NCBI RefSeq assembly: GCF_047638075.1 | Contig: NZ_JBLJBV010000026.1 | Location: forward strand, 1 to 13,347 | DNA: 13,347 nucleotides | Direction of reading: 5' to 3' | DNA from: UBA6197 sp047638075 | GTDB taxonomy: Bacteria > Pseudomonadota > Alphaproteobacteria > Rhodobacterales > Rhodobacteraceae | Shown here: in pieces, positions 12,596 to 13,347 of the stretch | Position numbering within the stretch: the first letter of the stretch is position 1 | Layout: the number at the start of each line of letters is the position of its first letter | Notes under the pieces: model-generated | Databases searched by the model: none | What the model was told of the DNA's origin: nothing | Seen by the model: the letters and a program-made list of their open reading frames with translations, nothing else | Program-made: the position numbers and the translations under genes

Positions 12596-13347
12596 GAAGG
12601 GGAGCAAGTTCAAAACAGAATGTCTTGGCGCGACACTGGAGGTTCGCAAGGTCGCGGGTTCGGTGCCGTTCTTCATAGGCTACGGCGCCTGGATCTTGAT
12701 AGGTCATCCCGAAGCGGGGGGAATACAGAACAGGACTGCAATCATGCGGGCCGTCGCGGTCACTGCCTTTTGCTTGCCGGGTGCGCGATGACAGCCGCCG
12801 GTAGAAGGCCCCCAAAGCCCTATCGCTGCGCCCGATGGTCGTGGCCGCCAGCCGCAAGAGCGGCGCGGCCCTACTGGAGGATCGCCGGGTGCGCGATGAC
12901 AAGAGCTTGCCCCCGGATATCTTATTGCCGGGCGCCAGACAGAGCCACGAGGTGACGTGCTTGGCCCGCAGGTCTGTGCCGCATTCGACGACCAGCTTCA
13001 GCGGCCGTGCAGGACCAAGCCCATGGATCTGGGTGAGATCCCGTGCCCAAAACGCCATAGAGGGCGGCACGCCCATCGAAGAGCGGCGCGTTGACCTGCT
13101 TGCGTTTGGTCCGTGCCTTGGGCAAGGCCGGAATATCACCGATGGCCCTGATGGTCAGCGCCGCAACCGCCGCCTCCAGCTTGCGATCACAGTCCTCGGT
13201 CTTGGTCTGGTAGAAGTCGTAGAGGTCCAGCGACCGGGTCAGGGCGAAGATGTGCTCGTCCCGATCATTGCCGTCGAGGGCTGCCTCGTTCGCCTCGATG
13301 GAGGAATGGCAGCGGATGTCACGGAATGCGGCGAGCACTTCGGGGTC
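12585..13347 (-). pseudogene. IS110-family transposase, frameshifted, 5' part outside window
   Basis: About the C-terminal two thirds of an IS110-family transposase (DEDD plus transposase_20 domains). From the right edge: DPEVLAAFRDIRCHSS, NDRDEHIFALTRSLDLYDFYQTK, a long helix, then KARTKRKQVNAP and RAALYGVLG. An extra G near 13041 shifts frame to DLTQIHGLGP, KLVVECGTDL, and then TSWLCLAPGNKISGGKLLSSRTRR, which holds the catalytic serine region (S of SGGK); about four residues are missing before it. RLAATTIGRSDRALGAFYRRLSSRT follows. Near 12780-12795 and again near 12710-12722 (a run of six C/G) two shifts compensate each other, ending with RFGMTYQDPG...YEERHRTRDLANLQ and APLPAPEAVS. The gene is not functional as read. 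Confidence 0.85.

Larger units (their letters stand above)
11724..13347. mobile_element. Nested insertion-sequence remains at the start of a genomic island
   Basis: From the point where the integrase breaks off to the window edge the DNA is made of dead IS3- and IS110-family pieces, all in minus orientation, plus short palindromic repeats. The first 80 nt (11724-11804) match nothing I recognise and show no clear IS end. No target-site duplication can be seen, because the outer ends are lost or lie outside the window. Confidence 0.8.

Noticed and set aside
12054..12955. Plus-strand open frames across the IS remains
   Set aside because: They are antisense to recognisable IS3 and IS110 coding sequence and overlap one another in several frames.
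11883..13139. A 418-codon open frame on the minus strand
   Set aside because: It is a chance fusion through the IS110 fragment, the OrfA/OrfB junction and wrong-frame OrfB; only pieces have homology-like sequence in this frame.

Overview
The window looks like chromosomal DNA of a marine Rhodobacterales (Roseobacter-group) alphaproteobacterium. The signs are the purM-purN-rnd gene order, a DksA that kept only one zinc-finger cysteine, a RACo-type corrinoid-activator gene, fairly high GC and an intergenic 'AAATACTCCCGCCGGAGGC' repeat next to stop codons. The species cannot be fixed from this sequence.

Positions 1-11213 are an ordinary, dense housekeeping block: the 3' end of an unknown gene, exodeoxyribonuclease III (xth), a long bidirectional terminator, an FAD monooxygenase and dksA (both minus strand), a MoxR-type AAA+ ATPase and a RACo/RamA-like [2Fe-2S]-ASKHA protein (both plus), tRNA-Gly(CCC), a RidA/YoaB-like protein, a SufE protein (minus), a small lipoprotein (plus), and the minus-strand cluster purM-purN-rnd. 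purM and purN overlap by 4 nt (GTGA); rnd follows 100 nt later. The roles are DNA repair, stringent-response transcription control, Fe-S assembly, RNA processing, purine synthesis and probably cobalamin-enzyme reactivation.

At 11138-11213 lies a CAU-anticodon tRNA (probably tRNA-Ile2). Just downstream the sequence becomes AT-richer, carries tandem 10-bp repeats and an 11-bp direct/inverted repeat set, and starts a P4-type tyrosine integrase. This is the classic left edge of a tRNA-targeted genomic island. The integrase is cut off after about 115 codons.

From about 11724 to the right edge the window is dead mobile DNA on the minus strand: an IS3-family element (last residues of OrfA, then a degraded OrfB) and, abutting it, an IS110-family transposase with frameshifts that runs off the right edge. 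The dead OrfB is interrupted at several places by short palindromic insertions. At least four of them share flanks (GCCCCTCTC on one side, TGCCGGGCAAYGGAT on the other) around hairpins of different sequence. I regard this conserved-flank, variable-hairpin repeat family as the most unusual thing in the window. I saw no CRISPR array, rRNA, prophage structural gene or complete new multi-gene system.
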